A stretch of DNA of 64,000 nt from Colwellia sp. Arc7-D (GTDB taxonomy: Bacteria; Pseudomonadota; Gammaproteobacteria; Enterobacterales; Alteromonadaceae): positions 3,720,001 through 3,784,000 of the forward strand of contig NZ_CP028924.1 in NCBI RefSeq assembly GCF_003061515.1, read 5' to 3'. Shown piece after piece: positions 41,613 through 51,644 of the stretch. Position 1 is the stretch's first letter; every line of letters begins with the position of its first letter. The position numbers and the translations under genes were made by a program. The notes below the pieces were generated by a model. That model worked only from the letters and a program-made list of their open reading frames with translations, searched no databases and was not told the DNA's origin.

Positions 41613-43207
41613 ACCGTTACCTCTTTTTCTGAAGAGTAGAATGCTTTAACTACTGCACGTTCGTCATAATGGCGTTTTTCATTACCAAAAATAATGTAAT
41701 CTTCATGGCCTTTTCCAGCGCAAAGCACAACATCATTGGCATCCGCTTGTTGTAAAGCCGTGGATACTGCCGTTGCTCTATCTAGTATTTTTTCAAAACG
41801 TGTATTTTTATCTAACCCTGCAATAATATCTGCAGCTATGGCTTCAGGGTCTTCGCTGCGCGGGTTGTCATTGGTAATGATCATGCAATCTGCTTTGCTT
41901 TCGGCAACTTTAGCCATTAACGCTCTTTTGCCTGTATCTCTGTCACCACCGCAACCAAATACTAACCATAACTTACCTTGGCAATGTAATCGGCAAGCAT
42001 CTAAAGCGCTAGCTAATGCATCTGGGGTATGCGCGTAATCAACTACGGCTGTAGGCTTACCTTGTAAGGAAAATGACTCCATGCGACCAATAATGGGCAC
42101 AAGCTGAGTAATCGCTTTAGCAATTGTCGCAAGGGCTATTTTTTCGACCATTAACACGGCAATAGCAGCAAGCAAGTTCTCAACGTTAAAGTCACCTAAT
42201 AATTGGCTGTTAATTTCACATTTGCCTTGGTCAGTAACCAGCTGAAAACTAACACCTTGAGGATAATGTTTAACATCTAGTGCTTGTGCGAAGCGCTGAT
42301 AACTAGCAACATTGGCGTCTCGTCCGTAAACAACAACAGCTTGTGTACTTGGCCAATTTTCTAACCATTTTTGTGCTTGCGCGTCGTCGCCATTGATCAC
42401 CGCTACTTGCTTATTATCGCCAGTGAATATAGCTTTTTTTGCTTCAGCATAAGCGGCCATGGTTTGATGATAATCTAAATGGTCACGACTCAAATTTGTA
42501 AAAACGGCGGTATTAAATAAGGTTGCATTAACACGTTTTTGCGCTAAAGCATGCGAAGATACTTCCATAGCAACATCTGTAATTTTATTGTCGGCAAATA
42601 ACGCCAACAATTGATGCAACTCAGTTGCGCCCGGCGTGGTGTTTTCAATCGTATGTAATTGTGCCAACTTACCCGCGCCATTGGTGCCAATAACTGCACA
42701 GTTTTTCTGACAACTATCGAGTAAGTTCGCAATAATTTGGCTCGTGCTGGTTTTACCATTAGTACCGGTAATTCCAATAATATTTAACAATTTTTGCGGT
42801 TCGCCATAAAATACTTTTGCAACATTGAACAAATTATCATTCAGCTGGAAATAACTTAATACTGGCGTTTCTTGACCTGAGGCTTGTCCAAGCCATGTCA
42901 ATTTGCCATGTTCGGACGACTCAGTTGTTTCTTGTAATATCATTGCACAATTCGCCGATAACGCCTGTACCGTATATTCACGGCCGTCACGTAAACTGCC
43001 AATAACCGCGCAAAAAACATCGCCCGATATTAACGCCCTTGTGTCGTTGACTAAATTAGCTCTAGTTGAGTTAAAGTTTTGAGAAAACTGTGTTGCTAAT
43101 TGCGTTAAATCATTAGGCGCAAGCGTAATTTCACCAAAGCTTAAAACCGCTTCAATGGCGGCAAAATTTGTCGGTGCAGTAGAAACGGTTAAAGCGTGAT
43201 CAAACAT
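41609..43207 (-). CDS. murE: UDP-MurNAc-L-Ala-D-Glu--meso-diaminopimelate ligase
   Basis: Adds meso-diaminopimelate to the precursor. The ATP loop is GTNGKTSTSQ, followed by NTTPGATELHQLL, the catalytic-lysine region, and the diaminopimelate-selecting motif DNPRSEDP, which marks the DAP rather than lysine enzyme. The frame opens at 43234, but the ATG at 43207 has AAGGAG 7 bp upstream, a near-ideal ribosome site, and is preferred (532 aa). It overlaps the ftsI stop by 8 bp. Confidence 0.97.
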   Translation of the reverse strand: MFDHALTVSTAPTNFAAIEAVLSFGEITLAPNDLTQLATQFSQNFNSTRANLVNDTRALISGDVFCAVIGSLRDGREYTVQALSANCAMILQETTESSEHGKLTWLGQASGQETPVLSYFQLNDNLFNVAKVFYGEPQKLLNIIGITGTNGKTSTSQIIANLLDSCQKNCAVIGTNGAGKLAQLHTIENTTPGATELHQLLALFADNKITDVAMEVSSHALAQKRVNATLFNTAVFTNLSRDHLDYHQTMAAYAEAKKAIFTGDNKQVAVINGDDAQAQKWLENWPSTQAVVVYGRDANVASYQRFAQALDVKHYPQGVSFQLVTDQGKCEINSQLLGDFNVENLLAAIAVLMVEKIALATIAKAITQLVPIIGRMESFSLQGKPTAVVDYAHTPDALASALDACRLHCQGKLWLVFGCGGDRDTGKRALMAKVAESKADCMIITNDNPRSEDPEAIAADIIAGLDKNTRFEKILDRATAVSTALQQADANDVVLCAGKGHEDYIIFGNEKRHYDERAVVKAFYSSEKEVTV

Positions 43208-44957
43208 GGTCACGCTCCTTAGGTACACTTTCAATTTTTTTCTCTGCTTGTACAGAGGTCACTCGCGTGTTCGCATCAGGCGGGACATTGAGCAGCCGCA
43301 GCGTGCCCTTCATAATTCGAGAAAACACCGGAGCGGCAACTTCACCACCGTGATATAAATCACCGCCAGGATCATCAATGACCACAACCACGGCAATTTC
43401 CGGGTCTGAAATAGGGGCTATGCCAGCAAATAAACCTACATAATCACTGCCATATCCACCAGCAAACGCTTTAATTGCTGTACCACTTTTTCCACCAACA
43501 CGATATCCATCAACTTTCGCTACGGTATATTGCTCATTAACTACATGCTCTAACATTTCAACCACATTTTGACTATTTTCAGCTGAGAAAATACGTTCAT
43601 GCTTTTGCTGCGCTAATGATTCTTTGTCTTGCTTTAAAATAGTTAACGGTGTTTTAACACCACCATTTGCTAGTGTTGTATAAAAGCGTGCCAGTTGAAT
43701 TGGCGTAATGGCGACACCATGACCCCAAGATAACGTTGCTAGTTCAAATTTTGACCATCGTGCTCTATCGTGCATCATGCCAGAGCTTTCACCCACCAGC
43801 CCAGTACCTGTATCTTCAGAAAATCCCGCGTCAAAAAACTTATCAATTAAGTAATCTTTTGGCACCGATAACGCCAATTTAGTCGTGCCCATATTAGATG
43901 AATGCACCAATAAATCTGCTAAAGAGATTTTACCAAGATAGCGTGGATCAGAAACACGACTCCCCCCTAAACGCATCCAACCTGGGTAGGTATCAACAAT
44001 ACTGTCTTTTTTTACGCTACCAAATTCTAAAGCGGTTAAAACTGTTAACGGCTTCATGGTAGAACCTGGTTCATAAATATCGGTAATCGCACGGTTACGA
44101 AAACGATGAATTGCCACACCTGAACGATTATTTGGGTTGTATGATGGGCTATTAACAAGCGCTAGAACTTCGCCAGTATTTACATTGGTAACAACAGCAG
44201 AGCCTGATGTGGCTTTAAATGCTTTAACCGCGCCTTTTAACTCACGATAAGCCAATGCTTGAATACGTTGGTCGATACTCAAGGTAATTGTTTTGGGTTG
44301 AGTAGACGCTTTAACTGATAAAATTTCAATCTTGCGGCCTTTGGCATCTTTACGATACTTTTTCTCGCCGTCTTCACCGGTCAACAGTTGGTCATAAACG
44401 CGTTCTACGCCTTCAATGCCCTTATCATCAACATTCGTAAAGCCAACAATATGAGCGCTTATTTCACCTGCAGGGTAAAAACGTTTAGATTCTTTACGTA
44501 AATGAATACCCGGAATTTTTAACTCTTGAATATAGTTCGCCATTGCCGGCGCTACTTTTCGTTCGATATAAACAAAACGTTTTCTAGGGTTTTTCGTTAC
44601 ACGAACTTTTAACTTGTTCACGTCTTGACCTAATACATCAGCTAAAGCCTGCCAATGCTCAGTCATCGACAACGCATTGGTGTCAAAAATAATTTTAGGA
44701 TCAGCCCAGACAGTCTCCACAGGCACACTGATCGCCAGTTCATGACCATTACGGTCAACAATTGAACCGCGTTGCACTGTTTTTGTATTGGTACGAAGCG
44801 AGCGATTGTCGCCTTGCTTTTTCAGCATGTCGGGTTCAAATACTTGAATGTAAGCAGTACGAGCCATCAAACCTGCGTAAATCAGCACAACAGCGCCTAA
44901 CACAACGTAAAAACGCCATGCTACCGTGTTTGGATTATATTGTGCTGGTTTTTTCAT
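43200..44957 (-). CDS. ftsI: Peptidoglycan D,D-transpeptidase FtsI (PBP3)
   Basis: Septal class B penicillin-binding protein. It has a short cytoplasmic tail, one membrane segment (about 15-34), a pedestal dimerisation domain and a transpeptidase domain. The three active-site motifs are present: STMK (nucleophile Ser, in EPGSTMKP), SSN (VHSSNMG) and KSGT (VGGKSGTA). 585 aa, matching E. coli. It lies between ftsL and murE. Confidence 0.98.
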   Translation of the reverse strand: MKKPAQYNPNTVAWRFYVVLGAVVLIYAGLMARTAYIQVFEPDMLKKQGDNRSLRTNTKTVQRGSIVDRNGHELAISVPVETVWADPKIIFDTNALSMTEHWQALADVLGQDVNKLKVRVTKNPRKRFVYIERKVAPAMANYIQELKIPGIHLRKESKRFYPAGEISAHIVGFTNVDDKGIEGVERVYDQLLTGEDGEKKYRKDAKGRKIEILSVKASTQPKTITLSIDQRIQALAYRELKGAVKAFKATSGSAVVTNVNTGEVLALVNSPSYNPNNRSGVAIHRFRNRAITDIYEPGSTMKPLTVLTALEFGSVKKDSIVDTYPGWMRLGGSRVSDPRYLGKISLADLLVHSSNMGTTKLALSVPKDYLIDKFFDAGFSEDTGTGLVGESSGMMHDRARWSKFELATLSWGHGVAITPIQLARFYTTLANGGVKTPLTILKQDKESLAQQKHERIFSAENSQNVVEMLEHVVNEQYTVAKVDGYRVGGKSGTAIKAFAGGYGSDYVGLFAGIAPISDPEIAVVVVIDDPGGDLYHGGEVAAPVFSRIMKGTLRLLNVPPDANTRVTSVQAEKKIESVPKERDHV

Positions 44958-44977
44958 TGCCTACCCGTGCTAATAAA

Positions 44978-45292
44978 TCATGGTAATTTAATTATAATTT
45001 CCGAGCTTGCGTCTGGTCTGGTCATATTCAGTTGCTTCTCTGCGCTACTTTCAATCGCACTATGTTCTGCTAAACTATTTTGCTCTAGAACCAAGTTACG
45101 CCATTCATTTTCTAAAGCGTCACGCTCAGTTAATAATATTTCAATTTTACTGGTAGTAAGCCTATTTAAATGGGTGAAATAAATCACCGAAAACGCAGAA
45201 ATCAATACCAATAATAAAATGCCATAAATCCAAAAATGTCGGCGGATGTCATGCCAAATATCAAGCGTTAACACAACTTTTTGGTTTGCCAT
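44978..45292 (-). CDS. ftsL: Cell division protein FtsL
   Basis: Small bitopic divisome protein, 104 aa. One membrane segment (about residues 20-40) is followed by a periplasmic leucine-heptad coiled coil (about 45-85) that pairs with FtsB. The C-terminus is short. Sequence alone is weakly conserved; position between rsmH and ftsI and the topology make the assignment firm. Confidence 0.94.
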   Translation of the reverse strand: MANQKVVLTLDIWHDIRRHFWIYGILLLVLISAFSVIYFTHLNRLTTSKIEILLTERDALENEWRNLVLEQNSLAEHSAIESSAEKQLNMTRPDASSEIIIKLP

Positions 45293-45307
45293 ACTAAAGC
45301 GCCAAAG

Positions 45308-46249
45308 TTAGCGTACTAGTCTCTGAGCAACTCTAAGTACTGAGCTACGAGAACGCACATTTTCTTCCACTTCATCTTTCGTTGGTTTTAACTTGCGGCC
45401 AATTAAGCTCAAGTTTTTACCTTTGTTTAATTCTGCTTCACTGATTGGCATACCACGAGGTACTTTTTTGCCTTGTGAATGCTTTTTCATAAACTGCTTC
45501 ACTAAGCGATCTTCAAGCGAATGAAAGCTAATCACAACCAAACGGCCATCTGTTGCTAATACTGATAAAGACGCAGCCAACACTTGCTCAATTTGCTCTA
45601 ATTCGCTGTTGATATACATACGAATGGCTTGAAAGCTTCTTGTTGCAGGATGCTTTTTAATTTCTCTTTGTGGCGCAGTTTTCTTAATGAGTTGCGCTAA
45701 TTGCCCGGTGCGTGTCAACGCGGTAACTTCGCGCTCGTCGACAATCGCATTGGCAATGCGCCATGCATGTTTTTCTTCACCAAAAGTTCGAAGTACCCAC
45801 GTAATGTCTTCAACATCGGCAACGGCTAGCCATTCAGCAGCTGTTTGACCACGTGATGTATCCATGCGCATATCAAGCGGGCCGTCTTTCATAAAACTAA
45901 AGCCACGTTCTGCTTCATCAAGTTGCGGAGATGACACACCTAGATCCAATAAAACACCATCTATTTTTTCAACTAGCTGATGTTTTTCTACAATCATTTC
46001 TAAATCAGCAAAACCATGATGTTCAATAATAAAGCGTTCATCGTTAGCATACTTTTCTGCAGCGGCTATCGCTGATGGATCACGATCTATCGCAATCAAA
46101 CGACCTTTAGGTCCTAAGTTTTCAAGAATTAAACCTGAATGCCCGCCACGACCAAAGGTACAGTCGATATAAATACCATCTGGTTTAATCGCAAGTCCTG
46201 TAATCGACTCGGCAAGTAGTACTGAAATATGTGCATTATCATGTTGCAT
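45308..46249 (-). CDS. rsmH: 16S rRNA m4C1402 methyltransferase RsmH
   Basis: SAM-dependent methylation of C1402 in the decoding centre of 16S rRNA. 313 aa. N-terminal [10 protein letters not shown], the SAM loop [22 protein letters not shown], the DMRMD motif and the C-terminal [10 protein letters not shown] are visible. Second gene of the dcw cluster, 51 bp after mraZ. Confidence 0.97.
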   Translation of the reverse strand: MQHDNAHISVLLAESITGLAIKPDGIYIDCTFGRGGHSGLILENLGPKGRLIAIDRDPSAIAAAEKYANDERFIIEHHGFADLEMIVEKHQLVEKIDGVLLDLGVSSPQLDEAERGFSFMKDGPLDMRMDTSRGQTAAEWLAVADVEDITWVLRTFGEEKHAWRIANAIVDEREVTALTRTGQLAQLIKKTAPQREIKKHPATRSFQAIRMYINSELEQIEQVLAASLSVLATDGRLVVISFHSLEDRLVKQFMKKHSQGKKVPRGMPISEAELNKGKNLSLIGRKLKPTKDEVEENVRSRSSVLRVAQRLVR

Positions 46250-46300
46250 TATGAGTTTATCGATACCCTATAATTTTCATTATTTTCGCGGTTTGATTTA

Positions 46301-46759
46301 TCATAACGACAAATCAAGAAGTCGGTCAGTGAGTTCTATTTCACCTGACTGAATTTTAGCAATACCTTGCTGCATTTGATCTTGCCATGCATTTTCGCTC
46401 CAGATTTCAAACTTTCTTAACTGTCCAACGAGCATCAAGCCTTTTTCTAAGCCGGCATGTTGTCGCAGTGGGCCATTAATTAATAAACGGCCGCTTTTAT
46501 CAATTTCACAATCTGAGGCATTGCCTAATAGCACTTGTTGTAATAATCGCTCTTGTGGGTTCATACTCGACAAGCCACAAAGCTTTAATTCTATTTCTTC
46601 CCATTCGGGAAGCGGGTATAACAATAAACACGGATGTTGAATATCAACAGTACAAACCATTTTTCCTTGGCAATCGGCAAACAGCTCCTCGCGGTACCTT
46701 GTAGGTATCGTGATTCTATTTTTGCTGTCGAGCGTTATAGCGCTAGTGCCTCTGTACAT
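46301..46759 (-). CDS. mraZ: MraZ transcriptional regulator of the dcw cluster
   Basis: DNA-binding protein with two AbrB-like SpoVT swapped-hairpin domains that forms rings and represses its own promoter in E. coli. 152 aa. The two DxxxR repeats are visible: LDSKNRITIPTRYRE near the N-terminus and IDKSGRLLINGPLR around residues 85-98. First gene of the cluster; direct repeats matching MraZ boxes lie directly upstream. Confidence 0.96.
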   Translation of the reverse strand: MYRGTSAITLDSKNRITIPTRYREELFADCQGKMVCTVDIQHPCLLLYPLPEWEEIELKLCGLSSMNPQERLLQQVLLGNASDCEIDKSGRLLINGPLRQHAGLEKGLMLVGQLRKFEIWSENAWQDQMQQGIAKIQSGEIELTDRLLDLSL

Positions 46760-46781
46760 AATCCACTTAATTAGTTTGGGA

Positions 46782-46816
46782 TCACCTTTGATCCACTAAT
46801 TCCCACTTTTTACCAC
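46782..46816 (-). promoter_or_regulatory. MraZ-box direct repeats upstream of mraZ
   Basis: On the minus strand GTGGT, GTGGG, GTGGA and a degenerate GGTGA follow one another at exact 10-bp spacing (46812-46816, 46802-46806, 46792-46796, 46782-46786). They are separated by AT-rich 5-mers. Known MraZ sites are TGGG-type repeats with 5-bp spacers, so autoregulation of the dcw promoter is expected. Confidence 0.8.
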
Positions 46817-46824
46817 AATGATAC

Positions 46825-46854
46825 AGTTTAGTGAGTAAAGTCAACTTATGTCAA
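46825..46854 (-). promoter_or_regulatory. Predicted dcw (mraZ) promoter
   Basis: Perfect -35 TTGACA (46849-46854) and -10 TAAACT (46825-46830) with 18-bp spacing on the minus strand, directly upstream of the MraZ boxes. Bound MraZ would cover the transcription start region. Confidence 0.65.
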
Positions 46855-47031
46855 GCAAAGTTTTGTAATTTGAACGCGCTGAGTGCCTAGAAAATAAAGG
46901 CTTTTAGGGAAGTGAATGAATTTGTGGGCTTTTGTGGATCGGTTGCCCAATTTGGCCCGAAAAATTAATAATTTTTGGCTAAAAATGCTGTTTTACTGTC
47001 ACAGATCAGCGACAGTGGTAATAAACTCACC

Positions 47032-48141
47032 CTATAAGTGGCTATTTTCAACCGCATATAAATGGAAGTTATCGGCTTTTAATCGCACCGATAATGCATC
47101 ACCTAATCTGTGAAGCTCTTGGCTATAATAACTTAACTGAGTAAAGGATAATGCAACATTTTGTTCCGTGCTACGCAATAAATAGTGAAAACCTTGTTCT
47201 GTCACACTGACGTGTTCAATAACGACATTAGGTTTTTGCTGCTGACATAACTCGACATGATTAGGCTTTACTAACAACTGATAACTCAGTGCTTTATTAG
47301 CCGTATTATTTGTTGTTTGTTGTAAAACATTTTCAGGTTCAATGTCTCCAATAAGTGTAGATACTGATGCAGAGTGCTCATTTTCAAGTAAAGTAACTGG
47401 TAGCCAGCTACCCAGTTGTAAAAAGTCAGCAACTTGCCAACTATTGGGATGCTGACAAACACTTGCAGGCGATCCCATTTGCAATACTTGTCCCTGATGC
47501 ATAACGGCAATTTTATCTGCAAATGTAAACACTTCGTCTTTATTGTGAGTAACGAAAATAGCGGTCATACCTAAGCGTTTTAATAGCTGCCTTATTTCAA
47601 TCATTAACTCATTACGCAATCTCGCGTCAATATTTGAAAACGGTTCATCAAGTAACAGTAAACTGGGCTGTGGCGCTAACGCTCTTGCAATTGCAACACG
47701 TTGTTGTTGGCCACCAGATAGTTGATGCGGGTATCGTTGCCCAAATGCTGATAACTCAAGCAAGGTTAATAATTCCTCGCAACGCGATTTTTGCTCTAGC
47801 TTGGTGAGGTTTTTAAGCCCAAAGCAAATATTTTCATTAACATTTAAGTGGGGAAATAATGCGTAATCTTGAAATATCATACCAATATTACGCTGTTCTG
47901 CTGGCAGCATATTATCGATAGTCACTTGTATTGACGGTTTATGGCTAGAGTTAATTTCAATGGTGCCAGTACTTTGTGCAATAAAACCCGCCAACGTGTT
48001 AAGCAATGTAGTTTTGCCGCAACCACTAGGACCAACAAGCCCTAAAATCTCACCTTTTTCCAGTGATAAATTAACCTTAGAGAGGATGCTTTTAGATTGT
48101 AATTCGACCGCTAAATTTTCAATATTAATAAGTGGCTTCAC
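47032..48141 (-). CDS. fbpC: Iron(III) ABC transporter ATP-binding protein (FbpC type)
   Basis: Cytoplasmic ATPase of a ferric-iron importer. 369 aa. Walker A GPSGCGKTT, Q-loop FQDYALFPHL, signature LSGGQQQR, Walker B SLLLLDEPFSNID and switch-His FVTHNKDE are all present. A C-terminal regulatory TOBE-like domain follows residue 240. Its ATG overlaps the permease stop by 4 bp, and it is the third gene of the fbpA-fbpB-fbpC operon. Confidence 0.93.
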   Translation of the reverse strand: MKPLINIENLAVELQSKSILSKVNLSLEKGEILGLVGPSGCGKTTLLNTLAGFIAQSTGTIEINSSHKPSIQVTIDNMLPAEQRNIGMIFQDYALFPHLNVNENICFGLKNLTKLEQKSRCEELLTLLELSAFGQRYPHQLSGGQQQRVAIARALAPQPSLLLLDEPFSNIDARLRNELMIEIRQLLKRLGMTAIFVTHNKDEVFTFADKIAVMHQGQVLQMGSPASVCQHPNSWQVADFLQLGSWLPVTLLENEHSASVSTLIGDIEPENVLQQTTNNTANKALSYQLLVKPNHVELCQQQKPNVVIEHVSVTEQGFHYLLRSTEQNVALSFTQLSYYSQELHRLGDALSVRLKADNFHLYAVENSHL

Positions 48142-49766
48142 TCGCTGTCCTTCTGGCGGTTAAGAAAAATAATAGGTAATAAACCAAACAAAACAATCAA
48201 GATAGCACCTAACGCCCCTTGTTCTAGGCGTTCGTCGGAAATTAGCTGATATATCTGCGTACTTAAGGTTTCAAAATTAAACGGGCGTAATAATAACACA
48301 GCAGGTAACTCTTTCATTGCTTCAACAAACACTAACAGCCAAGCAACCAAAATTGATGATTTTAATAACGGTAGATGTACCCGAAAAATAGCCGGTAAAG
48401 TTTTTACGCCTAAACTGCCAGGCGCGAGATCAAGCGATTTAGGTATTTGACTAATGCCTGCGTTTATCGTGCCATTAGCTATAGCAGAAAAACGTACCAC
48501 AAATGCAAAAATAATAGCAAAGACTGTACCTGATAGTATTAATCCCGGCGCTTGAAAGTTTAACGCTTTGGCGATGTCGTTAATGAGATGATCTAAAGGA
48601 CCAAAAGTAGCTAACATAGCCATGGCAAGTACCGTACCGGGAATAGCATAACCAAAGCCAGAAATTTGCACGGGTATCATGCGACCGCGACTTTGATGTA
48701 ATCGTTGAAATAAAGCCAGCGTCAGTGCAATTAAAGTGGCTATAGTCGCACTATAAACCGCAATTTCAATACTATTTTTACCGGTAGCAATTAACGCAAT
48801 CAACTGATGATAATCAGCATAATCTATTGCCATAATAATGAGTAACGTTAACGGCAATAAAAACCCAGCAATCACCAAGAACCAACAAAAAATACTGGCC
48901 AGTATTTGTTGTCCAAAAGTCAGCTGCTTTAGCTGATGCTCTGTATTTGGTCGACTTGATTGATGACGTTGCCCTGCTCTAGCTCTTTGTTCGGCAACCA
49001 CAATAAATAAAATAAATAACATCAGTACACTAGCTAAGGCGTTCGCCGCGCCAAAATCACCATAACCTAACCAGGTATCATAAATAGCCGTCGTTAAAGT
49101 ATTTACAGCAAAGTATTGTACGGTAGCAAAATCGGCGAGTGTTTCCATGATCACTAACATTAGTGACACAGCAATAGCGGGTCGTGCTAATGGTAACGCT
49201 ATTTGATAAAAGCTTTGTCGTTCGGTGCAACCTAATAAGCGACTTGCTCTGAACAGGTTTCTGTCTTGCTGCTCAAAAGCGGTACGTGTCAGCATGTAGA
49301 CATAAGGAAACATCACCAATGAAATGACAATTGCCGCGCCACCTATGGTTCTAATGTCAAAAAAGTAATAATCATTGGGTGATTGCCAATTAAACCATGC
49401 ACGCAATACACGTTGCACAGGCCCAGCATAATCAAATAAATCAGTATATAGATAAGCAACTAAGTAAGCTGGCATCGCCAGCGGTAGCATTAATAGCCAC
49501 CTTAACTGCTTAGCCATGACGATATTAGTTTGACTAATAAGCGCTGCAGCGGGCACACCAAAACAAAATGAAAGCAATGCGACCAACACGCCAAGTATAA
49601 TGGTATTTTGGATATATTCTGGTAATACCGTAGCCCATAAATGCGAAAAAAGGTCGCCTGAATCACTCATGCTACCTATTAGCATGACTACAATAGGTGA
49701 CATTAGCGCTAAAGCAAAAAACCAGCTGAAAAATTTCCAGCTGGTACTTTTATTACCGATTATCAC
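48138..49766 (-). CDS. fbpB: Iron(III) ABC transporter permease (FbpB type, fused double permease)
   Basis: Inner-membrane permease, 542 aa, with about twelve hydrophobic segments made of two homologous halves. Each carries a binding-protein-dependent transport loop (EAA-like; RASRLLGCTERQSFYQIALPLARPA in the first, near APGSLGVKTLPAIFRVHLPLL in the second). It belongs to the ferric-iron (SfuB/FbpB/HitB) class. It lies 24 bp after fbpA and overlaps fbpC by 4 bp. Confidence 0.93.
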   Translation of the reverse strand: MIIGNKSTSWKFFSWFFALALMSPIVVMLIGSMSDSGDLFSHLWATVLPEYIQNTIILGVLVALLSFCFGVPAAALISQTNIVMAKQLRWLLMLPLAMPAYLVAYLYTDLFDYAGPVQRVLRAWFNWQSPNDYYFFDIRTIGGAAIVISLVMFPYVYMLTRTAFEQQDRNLFRASRLLGCTERQSFYQIALPLARPAIAVSLMLVIMETLADFATVQYFAVNTLTTAIYDTWLGYGDFGAANALASVLMLFILFIVVAEQRARAGQRHQSSRPNTEHQLKQLTFGQQILASIFCWFLVIAGFLLPLTLLIIMAIDYADYHQLIALIATGKNSIEIAVYSATIATLIALTLALFQRLHQSRGRMIPVQISGFGYAIPGTVLAMAMLATFGPLDHLINDIAKALNFQAPGLILSGTVFAIIFAFVVRFSAIANGTINAGISQIPKSLDLAPGSLGVKTLPAIFRVHLPLLKSSILVAWLLVFVEAMKELPAVLLLRPFNFETLSTQIYQLISDERLEQGALGAILIVLFGLLPIIFLNRQKDSE

Positions 49767-49790
49767 TCAGTGAACTCGAGATGTTGAGAA

Positions 49791-50804
49791 TTAGAGATCA
49801 AATTGTGCTTTATCAAGTAAAATCAATGCCGATTTTCTATGTTTAGCGATAGTTTCGAGCGATAAGTTATCGGCTTTGAATTGTCCCCAAGAAGCGACTA
49901 ATTTAGAAGGTTGTACACCAGGGCGAACAGGGTATTCCATGTTCGTTTGAGCATACATTTTTTGCGCTGGCTCTGAGACAAGAAAATTCATTAAAGTTAG
50001 GGCATTAGCTTTATTTGGTGCATATTTTGCCATGGCCATACCAGAAATATTAACATGAGCACCGCGATTACTTTGATTAGGGAAGTTAATATTAACAGCG
50101 TCTGCCCACACTTTTTGTTTTTCATCGTTAAGCATATTACCAAAGTAGTAACTATTACCTAATGATATGTCGCATAAGTTTTGATGAATAGCTTGTACTT
50201 GCGCTCGATCACTACCTTGTGGTTTACGAGCTAAGTTAGCTTTAACTTTTTCTAACCAAATCAAAGTATCGGCTTCGCCATGTTCTGCAATCATTGAAGC
50301 GATTAGTGCTACATTATATGGATGCTTACCGCTGCGAGTACAAATTTTACCTCGGTATTTTTCATCAGCTAGGTCTTCATAATTAAAATCAATTTTACCT
50401 AATCTTTTTGCCGAATAAATATTACGCACGCGTGTTGTTAATGCGTACCAGGTATTATCCGACGCTTTAAATTGTGCTGGAATTGCGGCCGTGAGTTCTG
50501 CCGATTGAACAGCTTGAAGTAAATGCTTGTCTTTTAATTCAATTAAGCGGCTAATATCAGTTGTTAATAAAATGTCGGCGGGACTATATTCGCCTTCACG
50601 TGCTAGTCTTTCAGCCATGCCTTTCTTGGCAAAAACTACATTAACCTTGATACCCGTTTCTTTCGTAAACTCTTTAAATAATGGTTCAACTAAAAACGGT
50701 TGTCGATATGAGTAAACATTAACATCGTCATTGGCGAAAACGCTATTACTTGTCGCTAAAATAGCGACTAAAACAAAAGAAGAAAACCAAATTTTATTCA
50801 ACAT
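49791..50804 (-). CDS. fbpA: Periplasmic iron(III)-binding protein (FbpA type)
   Basis: Substrate-binding protein of the ABC importer, 337 aa. A cleavable signal peptide ends at about SVFA/ND (residues 1-24). The mature part begins VNVYSYRQPFLVEPLF, typical of ferric-binding proteins. The tyrosine pair in GNSYYFGNML near residue 220 is the conserved iron ligand pair of this family. Iron rather than another substrate is supported by this YY motif and by a Fur-box-like sequence upstream. Confidence 0.93.
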   Translation of the reverse strand: MLNKIWFSSFVLVAILATSNSVFANDDVNVYSYRQPFLVEPLFKEFTKETGIKVNVVFAKKGMAERLAREGEYSPADILLTTDISRLIELKDKHLLQAVQSAELTAAIPAQFKASDNTWYALTTRVRNIYSAKRLGKIDFNYEDLADEKYRGKICTRSGKHPYNVALIASMIAEHGEADTLIWLEKVKANLARKPQGSDRAQVQAIHQNLCDISLGNSYYFGNMLNDEKQKVWADAVNINFPNQSNRGAHVNISGMAMAKYAPNKANALTLMNFLVSEPAQKMYAQTNMEYPVRPGVQPSKLVASWGQFKADNLSLETIAKHRKSALILLDKAQFDL

Positions 50805-50887
50805 GAAACCTGCCTAAACAATTAGAAAATTGATGAATTTATAGTTGCCGCAAGACTAATGAAGATACTTATCGCTGTCAAGGTTTT

Positions 50888-50902
50888 TGCGAATTATTCT
50901 CA
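50888..50902 (-). promoter_or_regulatory. Probable Fur box upstream of fbpA
   Basis: TGAGAATAATTCGCA matches the 7-1-7 Fur consensus TGATAATnATTATCA at 11 of 14 specified bases. It lies 84 bp upstream of the fbpA start, where iron-loaded Fur could repress the importer. Confidence 0.65.
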
Positions 50903-50990
50903 TTCAACTTTTATAGAACTTATACTAAATTTATATAAATATGATTAATAAGCTCACCAAAATAAACAATAACGTCATCAAGAGAAATTA

Positions 50991-51467
50991 TTAACCCATT
51001 TTAGTTTTTAAAAAAGCCTGAGCTTGCTCATCAAGGCAACGGTTAGAAATATAATGCCTGCTATTACTATGTTTTATTAACCAACCATTTTCTGTTGCTG
51101 TTATTTGGTTAATATCACTAAATTTCATATTGTTATCATTATAGAATGACGATATGTGTATACAATCATCATCAATTTTAAGGGTAACTTCAGCTTTGGC
51201 GACTTTACTTAACATCTGACGTACAACCCACCACGGCTTTTTATAGTGGCTACTAACAATTTCTAATACACCAAGCGTGAAAATAAACCAGGCTGCATAA
51301 GGGTTAAGCTCTGAAAAGATAACTAATACGGCACCAATTAACATCAGAACAGCACCTTTACTATACAAAGTGATGGGCGTTTGTGCTGGCACAGACTCCT
51401 CATAGCATTCACTAAAATGAGATTTGTCTAATATAAAGCTTGTTTGATAACTAAAGGGCTGGGTCAT
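50991..51467 (-). CDS. YcxB-like membrane protein
   Basis: A 158-aa protein with two adjacent hydrophobic segments (about residues 38-54 and 57-73) and a C-terminal soluble domain (about 90-155) resembling the YcxB-like domain (pattern ISSFYNDNNMKFSDINQI and ending in a predicted helix). Both ends are probably cytoplasmic. Function unknown. It precedes the Fur-box region of the iron importer on the same strand and follows the mdh terminator, so it is probably its own unit. Confidence 0.72.
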   Translation of the reverse strand: MTQPFSYQTSFILDKSHFSECYEESVPAQTPITLYSKGAVLMLIGAVLVIFSELNPYAAWFIFTLGVLEIVSSHYKKPWWVVRQMLSKVAKAEVTLKIDDDCIHISSFYNDNNMKFSDINQITATENGWLIKHSNSRHYISNRCLDEQAQAFLKTKMG

Positions 51468-51602
51468 ATTACAGTTATAATTAATGAAGTTGTGTGCATT
51501 TTACCTATTACTTAATCTAAATACTATTTTGTCACTTAAAAGTCTCTACTCTACATTTTAGATCAGGAAATTTAAGTGGCTTTAAGCAAAATTTAGGCAA
51601 TA

Positions 51603-51626
51603 AAAAACCGCGTAAACGCGGTTTTT
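51603..51626 (-). terminator. Terminator after mdh
   Basis: A perfect 10-bp stem AAAAACCGCG/CGCGGTTTTT with a 4-nt loop, 18 bp past the mdh stop. Confidence 0.92.
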
Positions 51627-51644
51627 AAGCATGACGTTAAAAGA

